From Rhizobium esperanzae (GTDB lineage: Bacteria; Pseudomonadota; Alphaproteobacteria; Rhizobiales; Rhizobiaceae), in NCBI RefSeq assembly GCF_002204185.1, contig NZ_MXPU01000018.1:1-64000 (forward strand): a stretch of DNA of 64,000 nucleotides, written 5' to 3'. Below, piece after piece: positions 53,328 through 62,054 of the stretch. Both the position numbers and the translations under genes were made by a program. Each line of letters begins with the position of its first letter. The first letter of the stretch is position 1. The notes under the pieces were generated by a model. That model was given only the letters and a program-made list of their open reading frames with translations, was not told the DNA's origin and searched no databases.

Positions 53328-56300
53328 GCGTTATCCTTCTCTGTTTCCTTGAGACGCAGGGCAAGCCTTGAGTGGAAGGCGGGAGACCCGATCATGTGCA
53401 GATGGTTGGTGCCGGTGATGATTTCGGCCGCGCGCGCCCGCGGCGACAGGCGGCGCCAATCGATCAGGTTGAGGCCGCGATTGAGGCTGTCATCGGCCGC
53501 CCAGGGATAGATCGGCACATCATGAGGAATGAGCCGATGCTTGCGGAAGATCAGAGCATTGTCGATCAGCACCCAGAAGGTGTGCTCGCGGCTGCTGATG
53601 TCAGGCCCGTCGGTGGGAAGCGGGTCCTTCTCGTCGCCGACGAAGCGCAGGAACTGCTCGTAGGTATCGGCGTCCATCGTCGACAGCAGCCGGTCCCATT
53701 CGGGCCGCATCGCCGTCTTTTGCAGCCATGCCTGCACGTCCCGGTGCAGCGTGTCGCGTTCGCCGGGCCGGAACCTCGGCTTGGCGCCGATGGCAAATTC
53801 CGATCCGAGGTCGCAGACATCGACCATCGCCATCATCCTGATGTCGACCTCGTTGGCAAGTGTGCGGGCGGCCTCGTAAGCCAGGAGCCCGCCCCAGGAC
53901 CAGCCGAGGAAAGTGCAGGGCGCGCCGCCGCCGTGCTTCCTGATATAGTCGACATAGCTCTGGATGATCTCTTCAACAGGCGCCCCGACTTCCTTCTTCT
54001 CGGACAGCGAGTGGCAAATGAAGCCGGTCGCCGGCTGATCGGCGCCGAGATAGTCGACGAGCTTCACATATTCGCGGGTACTGACGAGGAGCCCCGGGAA
54101 GCAATAGAGCCGCGGCTTAGTGCCTGATTCCCGCAGCACGATCACCTCGGAGAGATCCCGCTCCTCCCCCTGCTCCATCACACCGGCAAAGGCGCGGATG
54201 GTCGGGTTGTTGAAGATATCGGCGACAGTGAGCGGGATCTTCGGCCGGCGCTGCCGGATCTGCGAAAGGATGCGGATTGCGCCCAGCGAATTGCCGCCGA
54301 TCGCGAAGAAATTATCCTCGACGCTGATCGCTTCCAGCTTCAGAACCTGGCGCCAGACATACAGCACCTCTTCTTCGAGCGCGGTCGCCGGCTCGACGAT
54401 TTCGCGCTTGACCGGCTGAGGTGCGGGCAGCGCGAAGCGGTCGAGCTTGCTGTTCGGATTGGTCGGCATCTTTTCGAGTTCGACCACGGCCGCCGGCACC
54501 ATATAGGACGGCAGGCTACGTTCGAGGCCGGACCGAACAGTCTCGACGTCAAGCCTCTCGTCTTTCTTCAGAACGACATAGGCGACCAGCGCCTTTTCAC
54601 CGGCATCGTCGTCGCGCAGCACGACCAAGGCTTCGCCGACGCCGGGCTGCTGCAGTAGCGCCGCTTCGATTTCGCCGAGCTCGATGCGGTAGCCGCGCAG
54701 CTTCACCTGATGATCGACGCGACCGACGAATTCGACGGTTCCGTCCTCGCGCCAGCGCGTCAGGTCACCGGAGCGGTAAAGCCGGCCGCCCTCTTGCGAG
54801 AAGGGATCGGGGATGAAGCGGTCCGCCGTCGTATCCGGCTTGCCGAGATAGCCGCGGGCGATGCCCTCGCCGCCGATATAAAGTTCGCCGGTCACGCCGA
54901 TCGGGCACAAATTGAGGTCGGGGTCGAGCACATAGACACGCCGGAGCCCAACCGCGCGGCCAAGCGGGGCATAGACACCCTGGAACTTGGTGCCGGCCTT
55001 CACCTTCCACACCATCGGCGTCATGATGGTTTCCGTCGGGCCGTAACCGTTGATCAGCCATTCCGATTTCAGCGCCCGCGACAAGAGGTCGAAAGTCGAT
55101 TGCGCCAGTCCCTCGCCGCCGAAGGAGTAAAGCCGCATCGGCGGCGCGCCGTCGGTAATGTCGGCCCATTCCGCCAGCTGCTGCAGATAGGTTGTCGGAA
55201 TGCTCGCATTGTTGGCGCCATGCTTGCGCATCGCCGTCAGCGTCTCTTCCGGCGTCCAGAGCGGCTGGTCGGGCAGAATGATGCTGCCGCCTTCCATCAG
55301 CGGGTTCATCCACCGCTCATGGCCGCCATCCGAACTGAAGGGCAGGAAGGGAAGTTCGCGGGATTCCGAGCTCATGCCGTAGACGCGCGAGGTATTCTGC
55401 AGATGGTGGGTCAGCGGCCCGTGCTCGACGGCGACACCCTTCGGCAATCCGGTCGATCCCGACGTGTACATGACATAGGCGAGTTGATCCTTGTGCGTGG
55501 GAATATAGAGCGGCGTATCCGGCTCGCCGTCGAGATCGAGCTTGTCGAGTTCGACGATAATGGCATCGAGTTCGTCCGGCAGCCGATGGCGCAGCCAGCT
55601 ATGGGTGAGAACGATCTTGACGCCGCCGTCGCGCAGAATGTGATGGTTGCGCACCGGCGGATGGTCTGGCTCGACGGGGATATAGGCGCCGCCAGCCTTT
55701 AACGTCGCGAGGATCCCGACGATCGCCTCCGGCGAGCGCTTGATGAAGATCGCGACCGTCACCTCGGCGCGAACGCCGAGCTGACGCAGCCGATGCCCGA
55801 GGCGGTTGGTGCTCCCCTCGAGCCAGCCATGGCTCCACTCCTCGTCGCCATAGACGATCGCAGTCTTCTCGGGCGTCCGGCGCGAATGGGCCGATATCAG
55901 CTCGTGGACCGGCCGGTCATCGTTGACGACGTCGTCCTCATAAGGCGCCGACAACCAGTCGAGCTCGTCGCTGCCGACGAGTTCGATATCTTTGATCCGG
56001 AGATTTGGCTGCGCGACGATCTGTTCGAGCACCAGGCGGAAATGCTTGGCGACGCGGGCGATCAGCGCGCCGTCGTAAAGATCCTGGGCGTAATCGATCA
56101 GCCCGAATGCGCCGCCGTCCGAATGCGCCTCGACGACCAGAGAAAGCTCGCTGTCGGCGCGCGCGCCTAATGGTTCCAGGTTCGTCGCATCTCTCGGCAG
56201 CGGATAGGGTTCGCGGAATTCGAACAGCGCCTTGACCACGGCTTCCTGGGCGGCCGCTTCGTCGACCACCAATTCCTGCGTGATGCGCTCCAGCGGCACG

Positions 56301-57313
56301 AGGCGGGCAAGCCCCCCCTCCGTCACCGAGGAGATCGCCGCGACGACGTCGTCGAGGGAATGCCGGGAGGCGAGCGGCAGGACGAGAGGAAGCACCTGTT
56401 CGGCGCGGCCGCGGGTGGCGAAGTGTTCCGTGCGCGGCCGCGCGATCAGCAGGCCGGTCAGCAAAGCATAGTTGCCGCTGTAGCGCGCCAGCAGCGCGCA
56501 GAAGGCGGCGTGAAGCACACGCTCGACCTGAAATCCCTTATTCCCCCCATGCCGTTCGAGCCTGCCCCAGAGGTCGGGCTCGATCGCGAACCGATGCTCA
56601 GCGCGCGCCACGCCGGCAAGCCCACCGCTGTTGAAGCGAGTGGGGAAGGTCGAGGCCGCATAGTCGAGACCAATCGTGTCGCGCCAATAGGCCAGCGCTT
56701 CGCGCGCTTCATCGGTCTCCAGCCATTCTTCCTCCCGCGTTCCGGCCGAGATGTCCGCCGAGCGCATGTCGCCGGCCGGCGCGCCGTCGAGAATGCGCGC
56801 CAGCGAGCCGGCAAGAACGGATTTTTCGTGGTCGTCTGCGATGATCGGATGCAACACGATCGTCAGCAGCGACTGGCCATCGGCAAGCCGGATGATCTGG
56901 ATACGCGCGCCCGGTCCTTCCAGAAGATCGAAGCGCTTGTCGCGGAAGGCTTTTCGCGCGACCAGGGCTTCAGCCTCGGAAAGAGCGGCTCCCTCCTTGC
57001 CGAGGATTTCCGTCGGCACGGCGTTCGATGCGCCGCGATACTGCTCGACGCGGCCGCCCGCCAGCCGGCGGAAGCGGGTAGCAAGCGACGGATTCTCAGC
57101 CACGAGCGCACGGCAGGCTCCGGCAATCGTCTCGATGTCGATCGCGGCACTCAATCGCAGCCCGATGACCTGATCGGGAAAGACCGTGTAATTGCCGATC
57201 TGCTCAAGCGACCAGATGCGCTTCTGCGCGATGGTCAGCGGAAAGCTCTCGAAGACGGCGTCCACTGCGTCGGTCGGGCGGGCATCGGCGAAATTGGTGA
57301 TCTGCTTGTTCAT
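53324..57313 (-). CDS. vbsS: Single-module nonribosomal peptide synthetase (C*-A-T-TE)
   Basis: A 1329-residue synthetase. Residues ~20-440 are condensation-like, but the active-site motif reads H155-P-I-I-A-D-D161: the catalytic second His of HHxxxDG is Pro. The adenylation domain (~470-960) has YTSGSTGLPKG, YGPTE, GELYIGGEGIARGYLGKP and YRSGDLTRW. The carrier domain (~970-1050) has NFFAIGGNSLGA with the phosphopantetheine Ser near 1009. A C-terminal thioesterase has GWSWGG with Ser near 1139. In vicibactin three acylated hydroxyornithines are joined by esters, so thioesterase-driven oligomerisation without a working C domain would suffice; this is inference. It is coupled to vbsO and follows vbsG by 18 bases. 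Confidence 0.93.
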   Translation of the reverse strand: MNKQITNFADARPTDAVDAVFESFPLTIAQKRIWSLEQIGNYTVFPDQVIGLRLSAAIDIETIAGACRALVAENPSLATRFRRLAGGRVEQYRGASNAVPTEILGKEGAALSEAEALVARKAFRDKRFDLLEGPGARIQIIRLADGQSLLTIVLHPIIADDHEKSVLAGSLARILDGAPAGDMRSADISAGTREEEWLETDEAREALAYWRDTIGLDYAASTFPTRFNSGGLAGVARAEHRFAIEPDLWGRLERHGGNKGFQVERVLHAAFCALLARYSGNYALLTGLLIARPRTEHFATRGRAEQVLPLVLPLASRHSLDDVVAAISSVTEGGLARLVPLERITQELVVDEAAAQEAVVKALFEFREPYPLPRDATNLEPLGARADSELSLVVEAHSDGGAFGLIDYAQDLYDGALIARVAKHFRLVLEQIVAQPNLRIKDIELVGSDELDWLSAPYEDDVVNDDRPVHELISAHSRRTPEKTAIVYGDEEWSHGWLEGSTNRLGHRLRQLGVRAEVTVAIFIKRSPEAIVGILATLKAGGAYIPVEPDHPPVRNHHILRDGGVKIVLTHSWLRHRLPDELDAIIVELDKLDLDGEPDTPLYIPTHKDQLAYVMYTSGSTGLPKGVAVEHGPLTHHLQNTSRVYGMSSESRELPFLPFSSDGGHERWMNPLMEGGSIILPDQPLWTPEETLTAMRKHGANNASIPTTYLQQLAEWADITDGAPPMRLYSFGGEGLAQSTFDLLSRALKSEWLINGYGPTETIMTPMVWKVKAGTKFQGVYAPLGRAVGLRRVYVLDPDLNLCPIGVTGELYIGGEGIARGYLGKPDTTADRFIPDPFSQEGGRLYRSGDLTRWREDGTVEFVGRVDHQVKLRGYRIELGEIEAALLQQPGVGEALVVLRDDDAGEKALVAYVVLKKDERLDVETVRSGLERSLPSYMVPAAVVELEKMPTNPNSKLDRFALPAPQPVKREIVEPATALEEEVLYVWRQVLKLEAISVEDNFFAIGGNSLGAIRILSQIRQRRPKIPLTVADIFNNPTIRAFAGVMEQGEERDLSEVIVLRESGTKPRLYCFPGLLVSTREYVKLVDYLGADQPATGFICHSLSEKKEVGAPVEEIIQSYVDYIRKHGGGAPCTFLGWSWGGLLAYEAARTLANEVDIRMMAMVDVCDLGSEFAIGAKPRFRPGERDTLHRDVQAWLQKTAMRPEWDRLLSTMDADTYEQFLRFVGDEKDPLPTDGPDISSREHTFWVLIDNALIFRKHRLIPHDVPIYPWAADDSLNRGLNLIDWRRLSPRARAAEIITGTNHLHMIGSPAFHSRLALRLKETEKDNA

Positions 57314-57331
57314 CTTGCCATCCAGACGGTT

Positions 57332-57550
57332 TCAGAGACGAGCGTCAGCGGCCAAGGCCGAGCGCAGGGAGAGTGGGCGGGGATCGGTCCAGATCTCGCG
57401 GATATGGGCCAGGCATTCCTGGCGCGAACCGGCAAAGCCCGCGGCCTTCCAGCTCACCGGAATCCGCTTGTCCTGCGGCCAGACCGAGTAGTGGTGCTCG
57501 GTGTCGATGACGACGATCCAGAGATCGTCGCGGGGCTCAAGATTGTCCAT
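57332..57550 (-). CDS. vbsG: MbtH-like protein
   Basis: A 72-residue protein with the MbtH signature: VVIDTEHHYSVWPQDKRIPVSWKAAG, then SRQECLAHIREIWTDPRPLSLR. MbtH proteins bind and activate adenylation domains of peptide synthetases. AGGAG precedes ATG 57550, and it is the first gene of the operon with the synthetase 18 bases downstream. A promoter-like element lies at 57584-57611. Confidence 0.94.
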   Translation of the reverse strand: MDNLEPRDDLWIVVIDTEHHYSVWPQDKRIPVSWKAAGFAGSRQECLAHIREIWTDPRPLSLRSALAADARL

Positions 57551-57583
57551 TCGAAACTCCTGCAGAGATGGATGTCATGCGCA

Positions 57584-57611
57584 AATGACGGATCCTGATG
57601 GCCGCGGTTTA
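57584..57611 (-). promoter_or_regulatory. Candidate RpoI-type promoter for vbsGSO
   Basis: Read on the minus strand: TAAAC (57611-57607), exactly 16 bases, then CGTCATT (57590-57584). The TAAA(T/C)-N16-CGT layout is that of PvdS-class iron-starvation sigma promoters, and the element mirrors that at 57647-57674. It ends 34 bases upstream of the vbsG start codon. Confidence 0.72.
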
Positions 57612-57646
57612 GAAAATTGATGAGAATTTTTTTCTTCGCTCCACCC

Positions 57647-57674
57647 TAAATCGGGCCGAACGTGGATCGTCATT
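57647..57674 (+). promoter_or_regulatory. Candidate RpoI-type promoter for vbsADL
   Basis: TAAAT (57647-57651), 16 bases, then CGTCATT (57668-57674). It shares both boxes and exact spacing with the divergent element for vbsGSO. The expected transcript start is near 57678, about 65 bases before the vbsA start codon at 57745. Confidence 0.72.
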
Positions 57675-57744
57675 CTACCAAATCGGCACCGGAGCGGGCT
57701 TCATGCTCGCAGCGTCAAATGTCCTGCCGATCAAGGAGAACATC

Positions 57745-58731
57745 ATGGATTTCGATGCCGCCAGACAGAGGCGGGCTCTGCAGTCGCGGAGCTACATCAG
57801 GCTCGCCCCCAACATCGTCCACCTGAAGACCGCGCACGGACAGCACGAAGCCGCCTTCGAGCCCGAGGCCGGCGTCGCAACGATCACCTTCTATCACGGC
57901 GAGCCGCCGCAATCGGCGGAGCTTCTGATGGCGGCGGCCGAAGCGGTGACGGCGGAGGATCGCTCGATCAAGTCGGTCGTCTTCGAAGGCCATCAGGCAA
58001 GCCCTCCCCAGCATATTTCAAACACGGGGAAGCTCGATTCCGCGGTCCTCTGGCAATGGCCGTCGCTGTGGCTGCCGCAGCTAACCTATCCGCTGCCGCC
58101 GGTACGCGAGATGACCGCCGGCCGCTATCATCCGCGCCGGCCGGCAAAGCCGGAGGGCACCGTCTACCAGCGTTTCATTCCCTGGCTGGAGCGGGACATC
58201 AGCTTCCGGGTCGCCGATCCCCAGACCGATCTTGCGGCCTTCCACCGCTGGATGAACGACGAGCAGGTCAACACGATCTGGGAGGATGGGGGCTCGCCCG
58301 AAAAGCACCGCGAGATCCTGGAGGAGCGGCTCGCCGATCCGCATGTGCTGCCGCTGATCGGCAGTTTCGCGGATATCCCCTTCGGCTATTTCGAGGTCTA
58401 TTGGGCCAAGGAGAACCGGCTCGGCCCCTTCTACGATGCCGACGATTACGATCGCGGCTGGCATGTGGCGATCGGGGAGCCGGATTACCGCGGCAAAAAA
58501 TGGATCAGCGCCTGGCTCCCTTCGCTGATGCATTTCATCTTCCTCGACGATCCCCGCACGCAGCGCATCGTCGGCGAGCCGCGCGCCAGCCACGAGCAGC
58601 AGATCCGCAATCTCGACCGCTCGGGCTTCGCCAAGGTCAAGCATTTCGATTTTCCGCATAAGCGGGCGCTGCTCGTGATGCTGAGCCGCGAGCGTTTCTT
58701 CGGCGATCATCTCTGGGTGCCGGCATCATGA
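57745..58731 (+). CDS. vbsA: Siderophore N-acyltransferase (IucB/RhbD-like)
   Basis: A 328-residue protein. The N-terminal ~130 residues are a family-specific domain. The C-terminal GNAT domain (~150-328) has FHRWMNDEQVNTIWED, SFADIPFGYFEVYWAKENRLGP and YRGKKWISAWLPSLMHFIFLDDPRTQRIVGEP, as in the hydroxamate acyltransferases IucB, AlcB and RhbD. It should transfer an acyl group, 3-hydroxybutyryl in vicibactin, to N5-hydroxyornithine. AAGGAGAA supports ATG 57745 over ATG 57703. It is first in the divergent operon and overlaps the next gene by 4 bases. Confidence 0.86.
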   Translation: MDFDAARQRRALQSRSYIRLAPNIVHLKTAHGQHEAAFEPEAGVATITFYHGEPPQSAELLMAAAEAVTAEDRSIKSVVFEGHQASPPQHISNTGKLDSAVLWQWPSLWLPQLTYPLPPVREMTAGRYHPRRPAKPEGTVYQRFIPWLERDISFRVADPQTDLAAFHRWMNDEQVNTIWEDGGSPEKHREILEERLADPHVLPLIGSFADIPFGYFEVYWAKENRLGPFYDADDYDRGWHVAIGEPDYRGKKWISAWLPSLMHFIFLDDPRTQRIVGEPRASHEQQIRNLDRSGFAKVKHFDFPHKRALLVMLSRERFFGDHLWVPAS

Positions 58732-60110
58732 ACGACATGAGCGAGATGAGCGGCAGCCTGCGGAAACGGCGGCTTGCGCCGGAAGATCTTGCCAGCCCGC
58801 AGCTTTTCAGGCTGCTGCTGCGGCTCGGGCTACCCGCCATGTTCGGCCTGTCGATCAACGCAGCGCATCACACGATCAACATGATCTTCGTCGGCATGAT
58901 CGGCGAAGACCAGATCGCCGCGATCATGATCGTGCTGCCGGTCCTGATGCTCGTCGCCGCTTTCGGCGAAGGCATCGGCGTCGGTGTGGCGACCGAGGTC
59001 GGGCGCGCACTCGGCGCCGGCAACCGGTCGAGAGCCAGCACCCTTGCCTCGGTCAGCCTTGCCGCCGGCGTCGCCTTCGGCGCGGCAAGCGCGGTTGCGA
59101 TCGCAGCCTTTCCCTCGGTTCTGCTGTTCGGCGCCACGCCTGCGATCGAGCCGCTGGCACAGCATTATCTCCTCATCATCGCGGTCTCGATTCCACTGAC
59201 GATGGCGCAGATCATTCTCGACTTTCTGGCGATCGCCGAGGGCAATGCCCGCTTCAGCATGTGGACGCTCGTCGCCTGCTTCGCGCTGAACATCATCCTC
59301 GACCCGATCATGATCTTCGGCTTCGGCCTCGGCCTGCAGGGCGTGGCGATGGCGACCATCCTCTCCCAGCTCGTGGCGCTCTCAATCTACGGCGCCTATC
59401 ATGCGAGGCGGCTCGGGACGATCCGGCTGACGTTCGGCTGGCCATTCGGCGACCTCAGGCATCTCAAGGCGGTCCTTGCTGTGGGCGCACCGCCGACGCT
59501 GACGAGCCTCGCAACGGCTGGCGCAATCGCTGCGATGCTGTCGGCCGCCGGGACCTATCAGGGTGAAGACGGCATCGCCGGCGTCGGGATCGCCTTGCGC
59601 CTGCTTGCGGTCGGCGCACTGCCGGTCATCGGCATTTCGCTCGGGGCCCAGTCCATCCTGAGCTTCGCCTGGGGCCGTGGGGATATATCACGGGTACTGT
59701 CAGCGACCCGCATGCTAACCGTCGTCACGAGCGCGGTCGGCGGCGTCTACGGGCTGGCAGCGATCATTTTTTCCGTGCGCCTCGCCGCGTTCTTCACCGA
59801 CGAAGCTTCCGTGCTTACGATCGCCGGCCAGGCGATCGTTGCAACCCATCTTCCCTTCCTGCTGTTCGGCCTCCGGCAGACCGTGCTGATCCTCTTCCAG
59901 GCGCAGGGCAGGCCGAAAGCCGCCCTTGCCGTCGGCCTGGCGCAGAACGGATATTTCCTCTTTCCGCTGCTTGCTGTTCTCCCGCTCCTCTTCGGCTTTT
60001 CCGGGCTGCTCTGGGCCATGTTCCTGGCCTCGGCGCTCACCGGCCTGTTGTCATGCTTCTGCCTCGCCCGATCCCTCGGCGCGCTCCGGCAGCGCTCGGA
60101 CGAACTCTGA
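58728..60110 (+). CDS. vbsD: MATE-family efflux transporter, likely siderophore exporter
   Basis: A 460-residue membrane protein with about twelve helices in two related halves, e.g. LLRLGLPAMFGLSINAAHHTINMIFVGMIGEDQIAAIMIVLPVLML and, in the second half, VGAPPTLTSLATAGAIAAMLS. The sequence belongs to the MatE/NorM multidrug and toxin extrusion family. It is coupled to vbsA by a 4-base overlap and lies before the PLP gene, the middle place in an A-D-L order. Siderophore export is inferred from the operon; the symbol is given by position. Confidence 0.75.
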   Translation: MNDMSEMSGSLRKRRLAPEDLASPQLFRLLLRLGLPAMFGLSINAAHHTINMIFVGMIGEDQIAAIMIVLPVLMLVAAFGEGIGVGVATEVGRALGAGNRSRASTLASVSLAAGVAFGAASAVAIAAFPSVLLFGATPAIEPLAQHYLLIIAVSIPLTMAQIILDFLAIAEGNARFSMWTLVACFALNIILDPIMIFGFGLGLQGVAMATILSQLVALSIYGAYHARRLGTIRLTFGWPFGDLRHLKAVLAVGAPPTLTSLATAGAIAAMLSAAGTYQGEDGIAGVGIALRLLAVGALPVIGISLGAQSILSFAWGRGDISRVLSATRMLTVVTSAVGGVYGLAAIIFSVRLAAFFTDEASVLTIAGQAIVATHLPFLLFGLRQTVLILFQAQGRPKAALAVGLAQNGYFLFPLLAVLPLLFGFSGLLWAMFLASALTGLLSCFCLARSLGALRQRSDEL

Positions 60111-60155
60111 CATCAATCCGTCCCCATCCCCGCTTTTGTCCATGAGAGGATTATC

Positions 60156-61343
60156 ATGAACCAGTCCTTCAGCCCCCGCGACCTTGGCGCCCATGCGGCC
60201 GTCGACGATCTCTTCACGCCCGTCGATCCGGCCGCCTTCAACGCCGTCTCGCCGCCGATCTTCCAGACCTCGCTCTTCACCTATGACAGCTATGAGGCGA
60301 TGGAGGATGTCTTCGCCGGCCGGACGCGCAACTTCATCTATTCGCGCGGCGACAATCCGACCGTCCGTGAATCCGAGCTTCTGGTCGCCCGCCTCGAGGG
60401 TGCCGAAGACGGGCGCGCCTTTTCCAGCGGAACGGCCGCCATTACCTCGACCATTCTCAGCCTGGTGGAAGCGGGCGACCGTGTCGTCGCCGTTCGCCAC
60501 CTCTATAATGACGTCTACCGCCTTTTGGTGAAGCTGCTCGCCAGGCTCGGCGTCACCGTCGATTTCGTCGATCCCTCCGACCATGACGAGGTGCGCAAAG
60601 CGCTGCCGGGAGCCAAGCTGCTCTATCTCGAAAACCCGTCTTCCTTCATCTTCGAGCTTCAGGACATCGTCGCCCTGTCGGCCATGGCGAAAGAGGCTGG
60701 TGTGACGACAATCATCGATAATAGCTGGGCGACACCGCTCTTCCAGAAGCCGATCCAGCATGGCGTCGATATCGTCATTCACGCCGCCTCGAAATATCTC
60801 GGCGGCCATAGCGATACGGTGGCCGGCGTCGTCGTCGGCTCGAAGGAGGCGATCGCGAAGATCAACTCGACCTCCTATCCCTATGTCGGCGCCAAGCTCT
60901 CGCCCTTCGAGGCCTGGCTGCTGCTGCGCGGCATGCGCACGCTGCGGGTGCGCCTCAAGGAGCACGAGCGCAGCGGGCTTCTGCTCGCCGACCGGCTGAA
61001 GCAGCATCCCGACATCGCGCGCGTTCGCCACCCGGCCTTTCAGGATCATCCCGGGCGCGCGACGCTCTCGGGTTACGCCGGTCTCTTCGCCTTTGATCTC
61101 ATGCCCGATATCGATGTCGCGCGCTTCGTCAACGCGCTTCGCGAGATCCGTCTCGGGGTCAGCTGGGGAGGACCGGAAACGCTGGTCGTTCCGGCCAAGG
61201 TCGCGCTGCAGATTCCTGACCGAATGACCACCTTCATCCGGTTCGGCGTGAGCGAGCAGACGATCCGTTTTGCTGTTGGGCTGGAAGAACCGGAATTGCT
61301 GTGGAGCGATTTGCAGCAGGCGCTGCACGCCGCGAAGCGGTGA
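60156..61343 (+). CDS. vbsL: Cys/Met-metabolism-type PLP enzyme of the siderophore operon
   Basis: A 395-residue PLP enzyme of the cystathionine gamma-synthase/beta-lyase fold. YSRGDNPTVRESELLVARLEGAEDGRAFSSGTAAI is the cofactor-phosphate region, IIDNSWATPLFQKPI holds the PLP-binding Asp, and HAASKYLGGHSDTVAGVV the Schiff-base Lys. A free-standing sulfur-amino-acid enzyme would be odd here. As third gene of vbsADL it corresponds to the enzyme I recall being linked to L-to-D inversion of the ornithine unit in vicibactin. That role is from memory and position; the sequence alone says only PLP-dependent alpha-carbon chemistry. Confidence 0.72.
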   Translation: MNQSFSPRDLGAHAAVDDLFTPVDPAAFNAVSPPIFQTSLFTYDSYEAMEDVFAGRTRNFIYSRGDNPTVRESELLVARLEGAEDGRAFSSGTAAITSTILSLVEAGDRVVAVRHLYNDVYRLLVKLLARLGVTVDFVDPSDHDEVRKALPGAKLLYLENPSSFIFELQDIVALSAMAKEAGVTTIIDNSWATPLFQKPIQHGVDIVIHAASKYLGGHSDTVAGVVVGSKEAIAKINSTSYPYVGAKLSPFEAWLLLRGMRTLRVRLKEHERSGLLLADRLKQHPDIARVRHPAFQDHPGRATLSGYAGLFAFDLMPDIDVARFVNALREIRLGVSWGGPETLVVPAKVALQIPDRMTTFIRFGVSEQTIRFAVGLEEPELLWSDLQQALHAAKR

Positions 61344-61890
61344 TATCGCGCGGGCGGTCGTGATCGGGGCGGGCAGGCTCGGTGATTGCCAGATGGCAAT
61401 GCTCTTCCGCCGCCTTGATCATGAAGTTGACAAGCGTTCGGGAGACACCGAGTTCGGCCGCGATATCCTTCTGCGGCACGCCGTTCAAACGATGGCGGAT
61501 GAAGGCGTCGTTGGTACGCTTCGGCAGCGCCTCGAGCGAGGCCAGCACATCACGCAGGGTCTCTGCGGCGACCAGCTGATCGAGCACGGTGGGGATGGGC
61601 GCCTTCATTTCCTGGACCTGGTCGACCGACCTATAGTTGTTTACCTGCTGGCGTTGTCGGCGGCTCTCGTCGAGGGCGAGATTATACACCATCCGAAATG
61701 CGTAACCGATCGGGCACCGGATGTCGTCGGTTTTGACGCCGTACGCTTTTATCACTCCGTCCTGAAATATATCCTCAGAATATGACCTTGATTTGACAAC
61801 GCTTTCGATCGTTTTGAGGAGCTTGTCCTTGTTTTCGATCATGGCGTTGACCACGGCATTTCCGTTCACATCACGATGCGATGCGCGCAT
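61234..61890 (-). CDS. rpoI: ECF iron-starvation sigma factor (RpoI/PvdS-like)
   Basis: A 218-residue group IV sigma factor. Region 2 is SYSEDIFQDGVIKAYGVKTDDIRCPIGYAFRMVYNLALDESRRQRQ, and region 4 ASLEALPKRTNDAFIRHRLNGVPQKDIAAELGVSRTLVNFMIKAAEEHC. These match the FecI/PvdS/RpoI group that drives siderophore genes. A ~50-residue Arg/Pro-rich tail follows region 4. The start is ATG 61890; ATG 61842 (MIENKDKLL) is also possible. The 3' end overlaps vbsL by 110 bases on the opposite strand. No FecR-type anti-sigma gene is adjacent, as for PvdS/RpoI. Confidence 0.85.
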   Translation of the reverse strand: MRASHRDVNGNAVVNAMIENKDKLLKTIESVVKSRSYSEDIFQDGVIKAYGVKTDDIRCPIGYAFRMVYNLALDESRRQRQQVNNYRSVDQVQEMKAPIPTVLDQLVAAETLRDVLASLEALPKRTNDAFIRHRLNGVPQKDIAAELGVSRTLVNFMIKAAEEHCHLAITEPARPDHDRPRDITASRRAAPAANRSTAIPVLPAQQQNGSSARSRRTG

Positions 61891-62007
61891 TGTCCTGTAC
61901 CTTTTTTACAAATGGAAAATCAGGCTCTGTCGTTGCTGGTCGGTGCGGTCTTGGCGTTCCTTAATCGAGGGAAGCTACACGATGTGATTGCAGTGTCTAA
62001 TTTAAGG

Positions 62008-62022
62008 TGATAACAGGAGTCA
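62008..62022. promoter_or_regulatory. Possible RirA iron-responsive (IRO) box
   Basis: TGA-TAACAGGAG-TCA at 62008-62022 fits the rhizobial IRO pattern TGA-N9-TCA bound by RirA when iron is plentiful. It lies between rpoI and the acetyltransferase/fhuD genes. The pattern is short and occurs by chance every few kilobases, so only its location gives it weight. Confidence 0.4.
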
Positions 62023-62054
62023 AGTTTAAATCGACCGAGCGGAAGCGGAAAAAA

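Noticed and set aside
57647-57663. A TAAAT-N9-CGT reading of the vbsA promoter using the nearer CGT at 57661
   Set aside because: The farther CGT (57668) gives the 16-base spacing and CGTCATT box shared with the divergent promoter.
60156-61343. Annotation as ordinary cystathionine lyase or O-succinylhomoserine sulfhydrylase
   Set aside because: The fold family is right, but the gene sits inside the siderophore operon, so a siderophore role is more likely.
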